Notes: generated by a model from the sequence alone, not told the origin. A stretch of DNA of 64,000 nucleotides from Psychroserpens luteolus (GCF_021032705.1 NZ_JAHVXI010000004.1:1-64000), one strand, 5' to 3'. Shown: positions 36,443 through 46,202, counted from the stretch's first letter. Numbers and translations are program-made.

Positions 36443-37858
36443 TTATTCATCTGCAGGTAACATTACTTTATTTAGTACATGAATGACACCATTTCCGGCT
36501 TGAACATCAACGGCTACAATTCCAATATCAGAATTTCCAGCACCATCGGTAACATCTGCAATATTATCTCCCGTTCCTGGCAAGTTTATCGTAATGGCTT
36601 GACCATTTAACATTGATGGAGAAATACCATCAGTTAAATCACCCGACTGTACATTAGCATCTCCTAATACGTGGTGTAGTAATACTTGCGTTAATACATC
36701 TTCTGCTGGAATAGCAGCTAAGGCATCGAAAGCATCGTTAGTTGGTGCAAATACTGTAAAAGGCGCAGGGCTTGTTCCATTTGCCGTAGATAAGGTAGCT
36801 ACAAAATCTGTTGCAGGTGTTAATGTTGTTAATGCAGTCACTAATGTTGAAAAATTCGGATCTGCAGTTGCTAAAGTCACTATCGAAGGAATATCAATTA
36901 CAGCATCTACAGCGTGAATGATTCCATTTGTTCCAATAACATCTGCTTGAGCAACAGAAGACACACCATTAAATCTTACACCATCACTAGTATTGTAGTA
37001 TAAACTTAAGTTATTATCATTTGGCCCTGTTGCGTTTGTATTTGCATAACCTGCTCCACCAGCTATTAATGTGCTTGAAGCTACATTTCCTGTAACCACA
37101 TGGTTTAATAATATATTAGCTAAAGCATCGGTTGGTACATCTCCAAGAGGTGTTCCGTCTAAAAACGTAGCAAATGCTGCGTCATCTGGAGCCAATACAG
37201 TAAAAGGTCCAGCGCCACTTAAAACATCAACTAGGTTCCCATCTGCAGCTCCTAAAGCAGCAACTAGATTGCTAAACCCTGGATTAGCTAAGGCGTGATC
37301 TACAATACTTGGTAAGCCTATTACAGCATCTACAATGTGAATTGTTCCATTTGAAGCATCAATATCTGCACCATCTGCAGTTACTGAAGAAACTCCATTA
37401 AATTCTACACCACTAGAGGTGTTAAAATAGATACTCATATTTCGTCCATCTGCGCCTAGAGCATTCGTACTTGTATATCCAGCGCCTAATCCAACAAGGT
37501 CAGAAGCAGTTAAATCCGCAGAAATTACATGATTCAATAAAATTTGAGATAATACGTCTGTTGGTACATCACTTAATTGAGAAAACCCGTTAGCGCTCAA
37601 AAAAGTTGCAAAAGCGTCATTTGTAGGAGCTAAAACTGTAAATGGACCACTACCACTTAATACGTTTACTAAATCTCCATCTGCCACTTGTAAAGCTGCT
37701 ACTAAACTTGTTAAGTCAGAATTTCCAAGGGCAATTTCCACAATGTTCATCGGTTGTGGCGTCATTATTGTATTGTCATCGTCATCACTGCATGATGTGA
37801 ATACCAAAGCCAATAAAAATAAAGGTAAAATTTTGAATGTTTTTGAAATAATTTTCAT
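36443..37858 (-). CDS. Fasciclin (FAS1) repeat lipoprotein, three domains
   Basis: A 471-aa surface lipoprotein (LFLLALVFTSC, Cys about 23, followed by Ser/Asp residues). Three FAS1 domains at about 38-175, 180-315 and 325-470, each with an H1-like GPFTVLAPTNDAFATF block and an H2-like block such as GTIHIVDAVI or GVIHVLNKVM. The first two are more alike than the third. FAS1 domains usually mediate adhesion; the partner here is unknown. A GC and Ala/Thr/Asn bias typical of exported repeat proteins is visible. Divergent from the MORN-repeat gene. Confidence 0.94.
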   Translation of the reverse strand: MKIISKTFKILPLFLLALVFTSCSDDDDNTIMTPQPMNIVEIALGNSDLTSLVAALQVADGDLVNVLSGSGPFTVLAPTNDAFATFLSANGFSQLSDVPTDVLSQILLNHVISADLTASDLVGLGAGYTSTNALGADGRNMSIYFNTSSGVEFNGVSSVTADGADIDASNGTIHIVDAVIGLPSIVDHALANPGFSNLVAALGAADGNLVDVLSGAGPFTVLAPDDAAFATFLDGTPLGDVPTDALANILLNHVVTGNVASSTLIAGGAGYANTNATGPNDNNLSLYYNTSDGVRFNGVSSVAQADVIGTNGIIHAVDAVIDIPSIVTLATADPNFSTLVTALTTLTPATDFVATLSTANGTSPAPFTVFAPTNDAFDALAAIPAEDVLTQVLLHHVLGDANVQSGDLTDGISPSMLNGQAITINLPGTGDNIADVTDGAGNSDIGIVAVDVQAGNGVIHVLNKVMLPADE

Positions 37859-37897
37859 TTTTTTGAGTTTTTGTTGTTCAACATTACTGATAATAAA

Positions 37898-37905
37898 TAA
37901 TTTTG
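37898..37905 (+). promoter_or_regulatory. -7 box candidate for the MORN-repeat gene
   Basis: TAATTTTG, 38 bp before the chosen ATG 37944. The nearest TTG upstream is 21 bp away, longer than the usual spacer, so this is tentative. Confidence 0.4.
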
Positions 37906-37943
37906 TTCAACAAATTTATGAAATGATTAAACAAAATAATAAA

Positions 37944-38645
37944 ATGCGACATTTTTTTATATATATTTTAACAGTTGTTTGTTTAAGTTCTTATGCTCAA
38001 GATTCTGTAAATCAATTTGATAGCAACGGAAAAAGGCATGGTGTTTGGAAAAAGTACTTTGATAAGACTAAACAATTGCGTTATGAAGGTCAGTTTAATC
38101 ATGGTAAGGAAGTTGGTACGTTTAAGTTCTATACACTTAATAAAGGTAAAAGCGTTTTGAGCGCTACAAAAGAGTTTAATGACGCTGATAATAAGGCTGT
38201 TGTGAAGTTTATGTCGTCAAAGGGAAAGCTCATTAGCGAAGGACAAATGAATGGTAAGCTTTACATCGGTAAATGGATGTATTATCATAATAAAACCGAT
38301 GGAATTCTATCTACTGAGTTTTATAATAATAGAGGAGAACTTGAAGGCGAAAAAATGGTGTATTATCCAAATGGAAAATTAGCCGAGCACTCCTACTACT
38401 CTAATGGTAAACTTGAAGGTACATCAACTTGGTATGCGGAAAACGGAAAACCTTTAAAAATATTTGAGTATCAAAATGATGAACTCAATGGTGTGTCAAA
38501 GTATTATGATGCTGATGGAAATATCAAAGCAGAAGGAACCTACAGGAACGGACTTAAGCATGGGGTTTGGAATTATTATGAAAAAGGAAAACTCGTAAAT
38601 AGTAAAGACCATACAAAACGAAGTAAAAACCCTAAAAAACAATAG
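37944..38645 (+). CDS. Secreted MORN-repeat protein (YwqK-like)
   Basis: A 233-aa exported protein. ATG 37944 is chosen because it gives a proper signal peptide (MRHFFIYILTVVCLSSYAQ); earlier in-frame starts would overlap the divergent FAS1 gene. The mature protein has repeated MORN-type units of the form G-x-W-x-Y/F-x-x-x-G-x-L-x-x-E (NGKRHGVWKKYFDK, GKLIS-EGQMNGK, YYPNGKLAEHSYYSNGKLEG, YYDADGNIKAEGTYRNGLKHG). Such proteins are often labelled YwqK antitoxins, but here no toxin gene is next to it and it carries a signal peptide, so a surface or periplasmic role is likelier. Confidence 0.85.
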   Translation: MRHFFIYILTVVCLSSYAQDSVNQFDSNGKRHGVWKKYFDKTKQLRYEGQFNHGKEVGTFKFYTLNKGKSVLSATKEFNDADNKAVVKFMSSKGKLISEGQMNGKLYIGKWMYYHNKTDGILSTEFYNNRGELEGEKMVYYPNGKLAEHSYYSNGKLEGTSTWYAENGKPLKIFEYQNDELNGVSKYYDADGNIKAEGTYRNGLKHGVWNYYEKGKLVNSKDHTKRSKNPKKQ

Positions 38646-38669
38646 TCAAAGTCAATACATTATATAGTT

Positions 38670-38708
38670 AATTATAATAGCAACAGATATCATGTTGCTA
38701 TTATAATT
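38670..38708 (+). terminator. Perfect 16-bp inverted repeat before mnmA
   Basis: AATTATAATAGCAACA, a 7-nt loop (GATATCA), then the exact reverse complement. It may end the MORN-gene transcript, although no long T-run follows. It ends 3 bp before the mnmA -7 box, so it also covers the place where a -33 box would be and could act as an operator or cruciform. Confidence 0.65.
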
Positions 38709-38711
38709 TAT

Positions 38712-38719
38712 TAATTTTG
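38712..38719 (+). promoter_or_regulatory. -7 box candidate for mnmA
   Basis: TAATTTTG, only 4 bp before the mnmA ATG. If used, transcription would begin at or next to the start codon (a leaderless or almost leaderless mRNA). No TTG at proper distance. Confidence 0.4.
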
Positions 38720-38723
38720 CAGT

Positions 38724-39911
38724 ATGAAAAGAGTAATAGTCGGACTTTCAGGAGGTGTTGATTCAAGCGTTGCAGCTTATATATTAAAAGAGCAAGGTTA
38801 TGAAGTAATTGGCTTATTTATGAAAAATTGGCATGATGATTCTGTTACGATTTCAGATGAATGTCCATGGTTAGACGATAGTAACGATGCGATGTTAGTC
38901 GCTGATAAGCTAGGTATTCCCTTTCAAACTGTAGACTTAAGTGAACAATATAAAGAGCGTATTGTTGATTATATGTTTGATGAATATCAAAAAGGACGAA
39001 CGCCTAATCCTGATGTTCTTTGTAATAGAGAAATCAAGTTTGATGTTTTTATGAAAATTGCTTTAGAACTTGGTGCAGATTATGTTGCTACAGGTCATTA
39101 TTGTAGAAAAGGAACGATAGAAAAAGACGGAAAACAAATCTATCAACTACTTGCAGGTGTTGATACTAATAAAGATCAATCATATTTTTTATGCCAATTA
39201 TCGCAAGAGCAATTATCAAAAGCCTTGTTTCCTATTGGAGAATTGACTAAACCTCAAGTACGCGATATTGCAGCTAAATTAGATTTGGTGACTGCAGATA
39301 AAAAGGACTCTCAAGGACTGTGTTTTATAGGGAAAGTGAGATTGCCAGAATTTCTTCAGCAAAAATTAAAGCCTAAAGAAGGGGTTATTGTTGAGATACC
39401 TAAGGAAAAAGAGCTCTATAGTTTAGATATGCCAGTATTTGATTCTAAAGAAAAAGAACTTCAATATCTAACAAAAAAGATTGATTATGCTATTGCAGAT
39501 GGCACTATTGTAGGGAAGCATCAAGGCGCGCATTACTTTACCAAAGGGCAACGAAAAGGCTTAGCTGTTGGTGGGACCGTAGAACCATTGTTTGTTATAG
39601 AGACTGATGTTGATGAAAATGTAATTTATACTGGTCAAGGGAAACAACACCCTGGATTATTGAAAAGAGCATTGTTTGTTAGTAATGATGAACTCCATTG
39701 GATTCGTGAGGATTTAGCCTTAGATATGGATGAGACCATGCTGGTAAATGCGAGAATCAGATATCGACAACCCTTAGAAAAAGCTACATTGTATAAAGTT
39801 GATAATGGTCTTTTTGTAGAATTTGAAAATGCGCAATCTGCCATTACAGAAGGGCAGTTTGTGGCTTGGTACCTTGATGACGAATTAGTAGGTTCGGGAG
39901 TAATTTCTTAA
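38724..39911 (+). CDS. mnmA: tRNA-specific 2-thiouridylase
   Basis: A 395-aa enzyme that installs the 2-thio group on uridine 34 of tRNA-Lys, -Glu and -Gln. The PP-loop [13 protein letters not shown] is at about residues 9-21; the two catalytic Cys lie in LCNREIKFD (about 98-106) and SQGLCFIGK (about 200-208); ATGHY is present. Compared with the E. coli enzyme there is an insert of about 40 residues ([19 protein letters not shown]...) before the FTKGQRKGL segment, which appears usual in Bacteroidota. Confidence 0.96.
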   Translation: MKRVIVGLSGGVDSSVAAYILKEQGYEVIGLFMKNWHDDSVTISDECPWLDDSNDAMLVADKLGIPFQTVDLSEQYKERIVDYMFDEYQKGRTPNPDVLCNREIKFDVFMKIALELGADYVATGHYCRKGTIEKDGKQIYQLLAGVDTNKDQSYFLCQLSQEQLSKALFPIGELTKPQVRDIAAKLDLVTADKKDSQGLCFIGKVRLPEFLQQKLKPKEGVIVEIPKEKELYSLDMPVFDSKEKELQYLTKKIDYAIADGTIVGKHQGAHYFTKGQRKGLAVGGTVEPLFVIETDVDENVIYTGQGKQHPGLLKRALFVSNDELHWIREDLALDMDETMLVNARIRYRQPLEKATLYKVDNGLFVEFENAQSAITEGQFVAWYLDDELVGSGVIS

Positions 39912-39980
39912 ATTGCAAGAAAGAAATCTTAATCATTGCCTTTAAAAACGACAGTGTTTTTAAATGAAATATTAATTACT

Positions 39981-41588
39981 ATGAAAAAAGTCCTACTCCT
40001 TTGTATTGTGCTATGCCAGTACAATGTCTTTGCACAACAAGATGCCTGGGTATTTTTTAATGCCAAAGAAAATGTTCAAGCGTCGTTAGATAATCCAATT
40101 TCAATTTTAACACAACAAGCTATTGATCGCAAAAATGCACATGGTATTGCGATTGATGAACGCGATGTTCCTGTGAATGAATCTTACATTTCTATGTTGA
40201 AAGCACCAGAAACAGGAGTTACTGTTTTTGCAAAGTCTAAATGGTTTAATGCGGTTTATGTTCGTGGTAGCGAAGTCAATATTAATGCTTTAGTTGATGA
40301 TTTTGACTTTGTGGACTATGTTGATTTTGCTGATAACAGTTTAGATGCGTCTACAAGATTTGCTGCGGTTAACGATAAATTTTTAGTAGAAAATAATACG
40401 GTTACTTTTAATTATGGTGATGCTCAAAATCAGGTTGAAATGATTAATGCACATACGTTGCATCTCGATGATTTTACGGGAGAAGGTATTATTATAGCAG
40501 TTTTAGATTCAGGATTCTCCAATGTAGATACTATGGGAGCTTTTCAACGATTAAGAGATAATGGCGATTTGCTTGGAGGATATGATTTTGTGGATAGAAA
40601 TGATAACGTCTACGAATTTACAACAAGTGATCACGGAACAAGAGTACTGAGCGATATGGCAGGATTTGTGCAGGATCAATTTGTTGGCACAGCACCTGAT
40701 GCATCATATTATTTATTTAGAACCGAAGACGTTGGTAGTGAAACACCAGTAGAGGAAGCCTATTGGGTAGAAGCAGCTGAACGTTCTGATAGTCTTGGTG
40801 TACATATGATTAATAGTTCATTGGGCTACAAAACCTATCAAAATGCCAACTACAGTTATGCAAATGAAGATTTAGATGGCCTTACTGCATTTGTAACTAG
40901 AGGCGCTAATATTGCTAATGAAAAAGGAATTTTAGTAGTGACATCTGCTGGGAATTCTGGTGCTAGTGGAGTAGGAGCACCTGCAGATGCTGCCGGTGTT
41001 TTAAGTATTGGAGCTGTGGATGATAATGGAAATTATGCCATCTTTAGTTCTCAGGGAAGTGGTATACAACCTACACAAAAACCCGATGTTGTTGCACAAG
41101 GAAGCGGAAGTTTTGTTGTTGCAGATACTAATACAATAATAAGCAATAATGGAACCTCTTTTAGCTCACCAATCATGGCAGGTGGTATTGCATCGCTTTG
41201 GCAAGCCCTACCAAATGCATCCCATGAAGAGATTAAACAATATGTGAGATTATCGGCTTCTCAATATACCACACCAGATTATTTTTTAGGTTACGGGATA
41301 CCAGATCTTCAATTAGCATTAGATATTGGTCTGTCTGTACAGGAAGAAGAATTATTTGAATTCAAGGTGTTTCCTAATCCGGCTATAGATGTATTGAACA
41401 TTCAAGTACCTTCAGCAAATGATGTCACAACACTTCGAATTTATGATATTCTTGGAAAAACAGTTTTAGAACAACAAATCATACAATCAAGACATCAATT
41501 AGATGTGTCTTCAATGTCTGCAGGAGTTTACATCATGTCATTTCAATCAGGAGACGCCTCAAAAACAATCAAACTCATAAAATCTTAA
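39981..41588 (+). CDS. Secreted subtilisin-like (S8) serine protease with type IX sorting domain
   Basis: A 535-aa exported protease. ATG 39981 begins a signal peptide (MKKVLLLCIVLCQYNVFAQ); a TTG 45 bp upstream is less likely. Catalytic residues: Asp in IIIAVLDSGFSNVD (about 175-188), His in DHGTRVLSDMAGF (about 215-227), Ser in GTSFSSPIMAGGIA (about 391-404). The C-terminal 75 residues are a type A type IX sorting domain (FKVFPNPAIDVLNIQ ... SSMSAGVYIMSF). It should be exported by the PorU/PorV system encoded in the same window. The next gene starts immediately after the stop. Confidence 0.94.
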   Translation: MKKVLLLCIVLCQYNVFAQQDAWVFFNAKENVQASLDNPISILTQQAIDRKNAHGIAIDERDVPVNESYISMLKAPETGVTVFAKSKWFNAVYVRGSEVNINALVDDFDFVDYVDFADNSLDASTRFAAVNDKFLVENNTVTFNYGDAQNQVEMINAHTLHLDDFTGEGIIIAVLDSGFSNVDTMGAFQRLRDNGDLLGGYDFVDRNDNVYEFTTSDHGTRVLSDMAGFVQDQFVGTAPDASYYLFRTEDVGSETPVEEAYWVEAAERSDSLGVHMINSSLGYKTYQNANYSYANEDLDGLTAFVTRGANIANEKGILVVTSAGNSGASGVGAPADAAGVLSIGAVDDNGNYAIFSSQGSGIQPTQKPDVVAQGSGSFVVADTNTIISNNGTSFSSPIMAGGIASLWQALPNASHEEIKQYVRLSASQYTTPDYFLGYGIPDLQLALDIGLSVQEEELFEFKVFPNPAIDVLNIQVPSANDVTTLRIYDILGKTVLEQQIIQSRHQLDVSSMSAGVYIMSFQSGDASKTIKLIKS

Positions 41589-42536
41589 ATGGCAAATAAA
41601 ATTACCGAACTCTTCAATATAAAATATCCAATTATTCAAGCTGGAATGATTTGGAATAGCGGTTGGAGATTAGCCTCTGCAGCCAGTAATGCAGGTGCTT
41701 TAGGTTTAATTGGAGCAGGCTCTATGTATCCTGATGTCCTTCGCGAACATATTCAGAAATGTAAGAAAGCAACACATAAACCATTTGGTGTTAATGTGCC
41801 AATGCTATATCCCAACATTGAAGACATTATGAATATCATTGTTGAAGAAGGTGTCAAAATTGTATTTACGTCTGCAGGAAACCCAAAAACTTGGACCAAT
41901 TGGCTCAAAGAAAAGGGAATAACAGTTGTACATGTTGTGAGCAGTGTGAAATTTGCATTAAAAGCACAAGAAGCTGGAGTAGATGCTGTAGTCGCCGAAG
42001 GCTTTGAAGCTGGTGGGCACAATGGAAGAGAGGAAACAACAACCTTAACATTAATACCTATGGTGAAAGAGCAATTAGATATTCCTCTAATTGCGGCTGG
42101 AGGAATTGCCAATGGACAAATAATGTTAGCTGTCATGATACTAGGCGCAGATGCAGTTCAAGTTGGAAGTCGTTTTGTTGCTAGTGAAGAATCTTCAGCA
42201 CATCAAGCTTTTAAAGAGGTTGTAGTCAATGCAAAAGAAGGAGATACACAATTAACATTAAAAGAATTAGCACCAGTTAGATTGATAAAAAATAAGTTCT
42301 ATAATGAAGTGCAAGCACTCTATAAATCTGGACCTACAGTTGAAGAATTAAAAGAACTTTTAGGAAGGGCCAGAGCTAAAAGAGGAATGTTTGAAGGTGA
42401 TTTAGAAGATGGTGAATTAGAAATAGGCCAGATTGCTGGATTAATACATGATATCAAACCTGCTGCTCAGATTGTTGACGATATGATTACCGAGTTTAAA
42501 GAAGCTCAAAAGATGACTCAGAAGATTAAACTTTAA
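41589..42536 (+). CDS. Nitronate monooxygenase / FMN-dependent enoyl-reductase-like protein
   Basis: A 315-aa FMN TIM-barrel protein of the NMO (2-nitropropane dioxygenase)/FabK group. The N-terminal PIIQAGMIWNSGWRLASAASNAGALGLIG and the GGHNGRE motif with IPLIAAGGIANGQIMLAVMILGADAVQVGSRF for FMN phosphate binding are seen. NMO and FabK cannot be told apart by eye with certainty. It begins on the base after the subtilase stop, implying co-transcription, though the functions appear unrelated. Confidence 0.88.
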   Translation: MANKITELFNIKYPIIQAGMIWNSGWRLASAASNAGALGLIGAGSMYPDVLREHIQKCKKATHKPFGVNVPMLYPNIEDIMNIIVEEGVKIVFTSAGNPKTWTNWLKEKGITVVHVVSSVKFALKAQEAGVDAVVAEGFEAGGHNGREETTTLTLIPMVKEQLDIPLIAAGGIANGQIMLAVMILGADAVQVGSRFVASEESSAHQAFKEVVVNAKEGDTQLTLKELAPVRLIKNKFYNEVQALYKSGPTVEELKELLGRARAKRGMFEGDLEDGELEIGQIAGLIHDIKPAAQIVDDMITEFKEAQKMTQKIKL

Positions 42537-42581
42537 AAAAATAGTATATTTAGTGCTATTAATAATGACCCTTATTAATTA

Positions 42582-43685
42582 ATGAGTTCTAAATTGAACG
42601 TTCTAATTCCAGACGGCAATAGTACTTGGGCGCTGTCTGTTATACAGTGCTTATCTCATATAGACAATTACAAACTGTTTGTTTTATCTAACGAGAAAAG
42701 AACAGCTACAAAATTTTCAAAATATACAGTCTACTATACATTTTTTAAGCGACCAAATGATGAGTCTTGGTTAAGAATTATCAATTCTGAAATAGAAAAA
42801 AATGCGATTGATGTTATACTTCCTGTTGCCGAAGTCGAGACTTTGTTTTTTATTAATTATAAGGATAGAATATCTCAGCAAGCAAAGGTAATTCCTTTAC
42901 CCAATCTGAAAGATTTTGAAATAGCAACGAATAAACATAAGCTTAGTGATTTTTCAAATAGTCATACTATTGCGCATCCAAAGTCTTTTTTTGTGTCTTC
43001 AGAAAAAGAAAAGCAAGAACTATTGGCCGATATTCGGTTTCCAATTTTAATAAAGCCTTTGAGTCAGAAGGGTGGTGACGGTATACTAAAAGTAAGTTCA
43101 AAGTCTAATTTCCCTATGCATTTAGACGTTAAGAATTCACCTTTATTTATTCAAGAGTTTATTGAAGGTTATGATATAGATTGCAGTGTGCTGTGCCTTA
43201 ACGGTAAAGTTTTAGCATATACCATTCAAAAGGGGAATTTAAAAGGGCATAATGACTTTGCGCCACAGCTAGGTTTTGATTTTTTAAAGAACGAAGCAGT
43301 GCTAACCGTTGCTAAAAATACTATGGCTTTACTCAATTGGTCTGGTGTTGCACACTTAGATCTCAGATTTGACAATGCCACTCATACATTTAAACTTATA
43401 GAAATTAATGCGCGTTTTTGGGGAAGCGTAGATGCCTCGCGTGTTGCAGGAATAAACTTTCCGCATTTATCAATTCAGCTAGCTTTAAATAAAGCCATTA
43501 GTACCAATACATTTGATGAAATTAATTATATGCGTCTAAAAGGTGTTCTTAAATCCATTAAGCGACGCCCTTGGTTTATTTTCAAAAGAAAATTTATTTT
43601 AAATAATACTGAAGTTAAGATGTTTTTAAAAGATCCACTTCCTACTGCATACAAGTTTAAAGAATGGTTAGATAGGCAATTTTAA
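42582..43685 (+). CDS. ATP-grasp family carboxylate ligase
   Basis: A 367-aa ATP-grasp protein. The N-terminal pre-grasp domain starts SSKLNVLIPDGNSTWALSVIQCL; the grasp domain has FPILIKPLSQKGGDGILKV (about 151-169), PLFIQEFIEGYDIDCSVLCLNGK, and the metal-binding KLIEINARFWGSVDASRVAGINFP (about 276-299). It is of the carbamoyl-phosphate-synthase-like or PylC-like group that joins an acid to an amine; the substrate is unknown. It stands alone, followed by a strong hairpin. Confidence 0.88.
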   Translation: MSSKLNVLIPDGNSTWALSVIQCLSHIDNYKLFVLSNEKRTATKFSKYTVYYTFFKRPNDESWLRIINSEIEKNAIDVILPVAEVETLFFINYKDRISQQAKVIPLPNLKDFEIATNKHKLSDFSNSHTIAHPKSFFVSSEKEKQELLADIRFPILIKPLSQKGGDGILKVSSKSNFPMHLDVKNSPLFIQEFIEGYDIDCSVLCLNGKVLAYTIQKGNLKGHNDFAPQLGFDFLKNEAVLTVAKNTMALLNWSGVAHLDLRFDNATHTFKLIEINARFWGSVDASRVAGINFPHLSIQLALNKAISTNTFDEINYMRLKGVLKSIKRRPWFIFKRKFILNNTEVKMFLKDPLPTAYKFKEWLDRQF

Positions 43686-44007
43686 AAAGGTCTATAAACG
43701 GCAAAAAGAGGACGAATCCTCTTTTTGCGTGAAACGTTTTTTAACAAAAAAATTTTTAAATCCCTCTAAAATAATAGCTAAAAAAGTTTCTACCCCAAAT
43801 ACCTAACCTACTACAATAAGATATTTGTCGGGAATAAAAATAAGTGTTTAAGCCAATTATCTCATTAATTTCCTAGTCAACTTATTAACAATTTAAGTTT
43901 ATAACTTTATAGAAATCAAACAATTGAATTTTATATTACTAAAATTACCAGAGCTTAGACTATAGCCAATTCAAATGCATTAACTTTGGCACTTTAAAAA
44001 TAATCAC
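43686..44007. other. Intergenic region before the MATE gene
   Basis: A 322-bp AT-rich gap. It holds the terminator hairpin at 43701-43728 and a TAnnTTTG-like box TAACTTTG at 43981-43988, 19 bp before the MATE start. The part between has no open frame, RNA fold or repeat that I could support. Confidence 0.6.
43701..43728 (+). terminator. Terminator after the ATP-grasp gene
   Basis: Perfect 12-bp stem GCAAAAAGAGGA / TCCTCTTTTTGC with a CGAA tetraloop, 16 bp after the stop codon. The T-run is inside the 3' arm. Confidence 0.85.
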
Positions 44008-45396
44008 TTGGTTTTATCACAGTACACAAAAGAATTCAACTATAATTTTAAGTTAGCAGCTCCTGTTATTCTTGGAATGCTTGGTCATACTTTTGTTAGC
44101 TTTATTGATAACATCATGGTAGGGCAATTGGGAACTGCCGAGTTGGCAGCAGTTTCTTTAGGAAACAGCTTTATGTTTATAGCAATGTCTATAGGTATTG
44201 GTTTTTCTACAGCAATCACACCTTTAGTAGCCGAAGCTGATGCAGCAGACCATTTTTCAGAAGGAAAATCTTCATTTAAGCATGGATTATTTCTATGTAC
44301 TGTTCTAGGCGTTGTATTGTTTCTATCTGTATTTGTTGCAAAGCCATTACTGTACTTTATGAAGCAACCTGTTGAAGTGGTTGAGTTAGCGTTACCGTAT
44401 TTAAATTTAGTTGCTTTTTCGCTTATCCCACTTATTGTATTTCAGGCATTTAAACAGTTTAGTGATGGATTATCGATGACGCGATATCCTATGTATGCAA
44501 CTATTATAGCAAATATTGTCAATGTTATTTTAAATTATGTGTTGATATTTGGAAAATTTGGTTTTCCAGAGCTTGGTATTGTTGGAGCTGCTTATGGTAC
44601 TTTAGCTTCAAGGTTTATTATGGTGATATACCTTTGGTGGTTATTGACAAAAAAAGAAAAATCAAAAGCCTTTGTGACCAATATTAAGTTTTTTGTTTTA
44701 GAGAAATTAATGCTTCGGAAAATTATCAATTTAGGTTTACCTAGTGCGATGCAGATGTTTTTTGAGGTAGCCATTTTCACAGCTGCTATTTGGTTAAGTG
44801 GTTTACTGGGAAAAAACCCTCAAGCTGCTAATCAAATAGCACTTAACTTATCTTCAATGACCTTTATGGTGGCAATGGGGTTGAGTGTTGCATCTATGAT
44901 TAGAGTTGGAAACCAAAAAGGATTGCATAAGTATTTTGAACTGAGACGAATTGCATTTTCTATTTTCTTATTAGCCACACTATTAGCTGTGTGTTTTGGG
45001 GCTGTTTTCTTCTTATTTCATGACGAACTCCCAAAATTATATGTAGATTTTGACGATAGTGAGAATTTATTAGATAATACAGAAGTAGTCTCAATAGCTG
45101 CAAAATTGATGATCGCTGCTGCTATATTTCAGATAAGTGATGGTATTCAGGTGGTGGTTTTAGGTGCGTTAAGAGGCTTGCAAGATGTAAAGATACCTAC
45201 CATTATCACGTTTATTTCTTATTGGCTAGTTGGGTTTCCTATTAGTTATTTCCTCGGAAAAGAAGAGGCGTATGGAAGCTTTGGGATTTGGTTAGGTTTA
45301 TTGGCAGGTTTAACAACTGCTGCAATATTATTATTTATTAGATTCAATTATCTCACGAAAAAGTTAATTTTGTCAAATACTAACGACTCAGAATAA
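44008..45396 (+). CDS. MATE-family multidrug/cation efflux transporter
   Basis: A 462-aa inner-membrane transporter with 12 hydrophobic helices in two similar halves, exporting organic cations or drugs in exchange for Na+ or H+. Typical MATE strings: PVILGMLGHTFVSFIDNIMVGQLGTAELAAVSLG (split across about residues 18-51) and, in the second half, LGLPSAMQMFFEVAIF. The start must be TTG 44008: an in-frame stop lies at 43981, no ATG occurs between, and the next Met is inside the first helix. The frame is followed by a 75-aa gene after 1 bp. Confidence 0.92.
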   Translation: MVLSQYTKEFNYNFKLAAPVILGMLGHTFVSFIDNIMVGQLGTAELAAVSLGNSFMFIAMSIGIGFSTAITPLVAEADAADHFSEGKSSFKHGLFLCTVLGVVLFLSVFVAKPLLYFMKQPVEVVELALPYLNLVAFSLIPLIVFQAFKQFSDGLSMTRYPMYATIIANIVNVILNYVLIFGKFGFPELGIVGAAYGTLASRFIMVIYLWWLLTKKEKSKAFVTNIKFFVLEKLMLRKIINLGLPSAMQMFFEVAIFTAAIWLSGLLGKNPQAANQIALNLSSMTFMVAMGLSVASMIRVGNQKGLHKYFELRRIAFSIFLLATLLAVCFGAVFFLFHDELPKLYVDFDDSENLLDNTEVVSIAAKLMIAAAIFQISDGIQVVVLGALRGLQDVKIPTIITFISYWLVGFPISYFLGKEEAYGSFGIWLGLLAGLTTAAILLFIRFNYLTKKLILSNTNDSE

Positions 45397-45397
45397 C

Positions 45398-45625
45398 ATG
45401 GAACTACCAAAATTCATATTAGGCGATAATACAGACCATCCGAATGCAATCTATGTCATTCATACCGAATTTCCTAGATTTATCATAAACCTCGAAGATG
45501 ATGATGTGGAATGGTTTGAGGAGTTTGACGAACAGGATCAAAGGGAAATTGAAAGTGAGGCCGAAAATTTAATTCAGGCAGCAACAGATTTCTATGACAG
45601 AGAAGTAGCACGATACGACGAGTAA
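45398..45625 (+). CDS. Small acidic conserved hypothetical protein
   Basis: A 75-aa, strongly acidic protein (core EDDDVEWFEEFDEQDQ) with no signal or membrane segment. It is packed between the MATE gene (1 bp before) and the PAP2 gene (TAATG overlap), which supports it as a real gene in one operon. I recognise this small protein only as a common companion in Flavobacteria; function unknown. Confidence 0.78.
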   Translation: MELPKFILGDNTDHPNAIYVIHTEFPRFIINLEDDDVEWFEEFDEQDQREIESEAENLIQAATDFYDREVARYDE

Positions 45626-46200
45626 TGATAGAAGAATTAGCAAGACTAGATACCGAATTATTCATCTACCTTAATAACCTTGGGACAGAAGCGTGGGACG
45701 GATTTTGGATGTTTTATACGACCAAATTCAATTGGATTCCATTTTATGCCGTCTTGGCGTATTTAATGTATAAACGCCTTAATACCAAGATGTTTTTACT
45801 CACTTTATTGGTCATTGCATTAATGATTACATTCACAGATCAAATGACTAATCTGTTTAAAAAAGTGCTGGTAATGAGATTAAGGCCTTGTCATAATGAA
45901 GATATTGATGGGCTCTTCAGGCTCGTGAAAAGTTATTGTGGTGGTCAATATGGCTATTTTTCTGGTCATGCCTCTAACTCTATGGCTGTAGCAGTATTTA
46001 CTAGCTTTATGCTAAAATCTAAATATAGGTTTTTGCCATACATTATGATAATCTGGGCAATAGCAATGGGGTATAGTCGTATTTATATTGGCGTACATTA
46101 TCCATTAGATGTACTTAGTGGAATGTTATTTGGCGTGTTCTCAGGATTCCTGTTTTATAAGTTGGATAAATATTTACAAACGAAATATCAGCTGAAATAA
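45625..46200 (+). CDS. PAP2-superfamily phosphatase
   Basis: A 191-aa inner-membrane lipid phosphatase. The three-part acid-phosphatase signature is complete: KKVLVMRLRPCH (KxxxxxxRP, about 86-95), YFSGHASNSM (SGH, about 111-120) and SRIYIGVHYPLDVLSG (SRxxxxxHxxxD, about 150-165). Five or six membrane helices. Probably dephosphorylates undecaprenyl diphosphate or phosphatidyl phosphates; which cannot be told. Start overlaps the preceding stop by one base. Confidence 0.93.
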   Translation: MIEELARLDTELFIYLNNLGTEAWDGFWMFYTTKFNWIPFYAVLAYLMYKRLNTKMFLLTLLVIALMITFTDQMTNLFKKVLVMRLRPCHNEDIDGLFRLVKSYCGGQYGYFSGHASNSMAVAVFTSFMLKSKYRFLPYIMIIWAIAMGYSRIYIGVHYPLDVLSGMLFGVFSGFLFYKLDKYLQTKYQLK

Positions 46201-46202
46201 CT

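Noticed and set aside
37743-37943. Longer N-terminus for the MORN-repeat protein
   Set aside because: It would overlap the FAS1 gene on the other strand and hide the clear signal peptide that starts at ATG 37944.
37944-38645. YwqK-like protein as an antitoxin of a toxin-antitoxin pair
   Set aside because: It has a signal peptide and no toxin gene beside it; MORN repeats alone do not show an antitoxin role.
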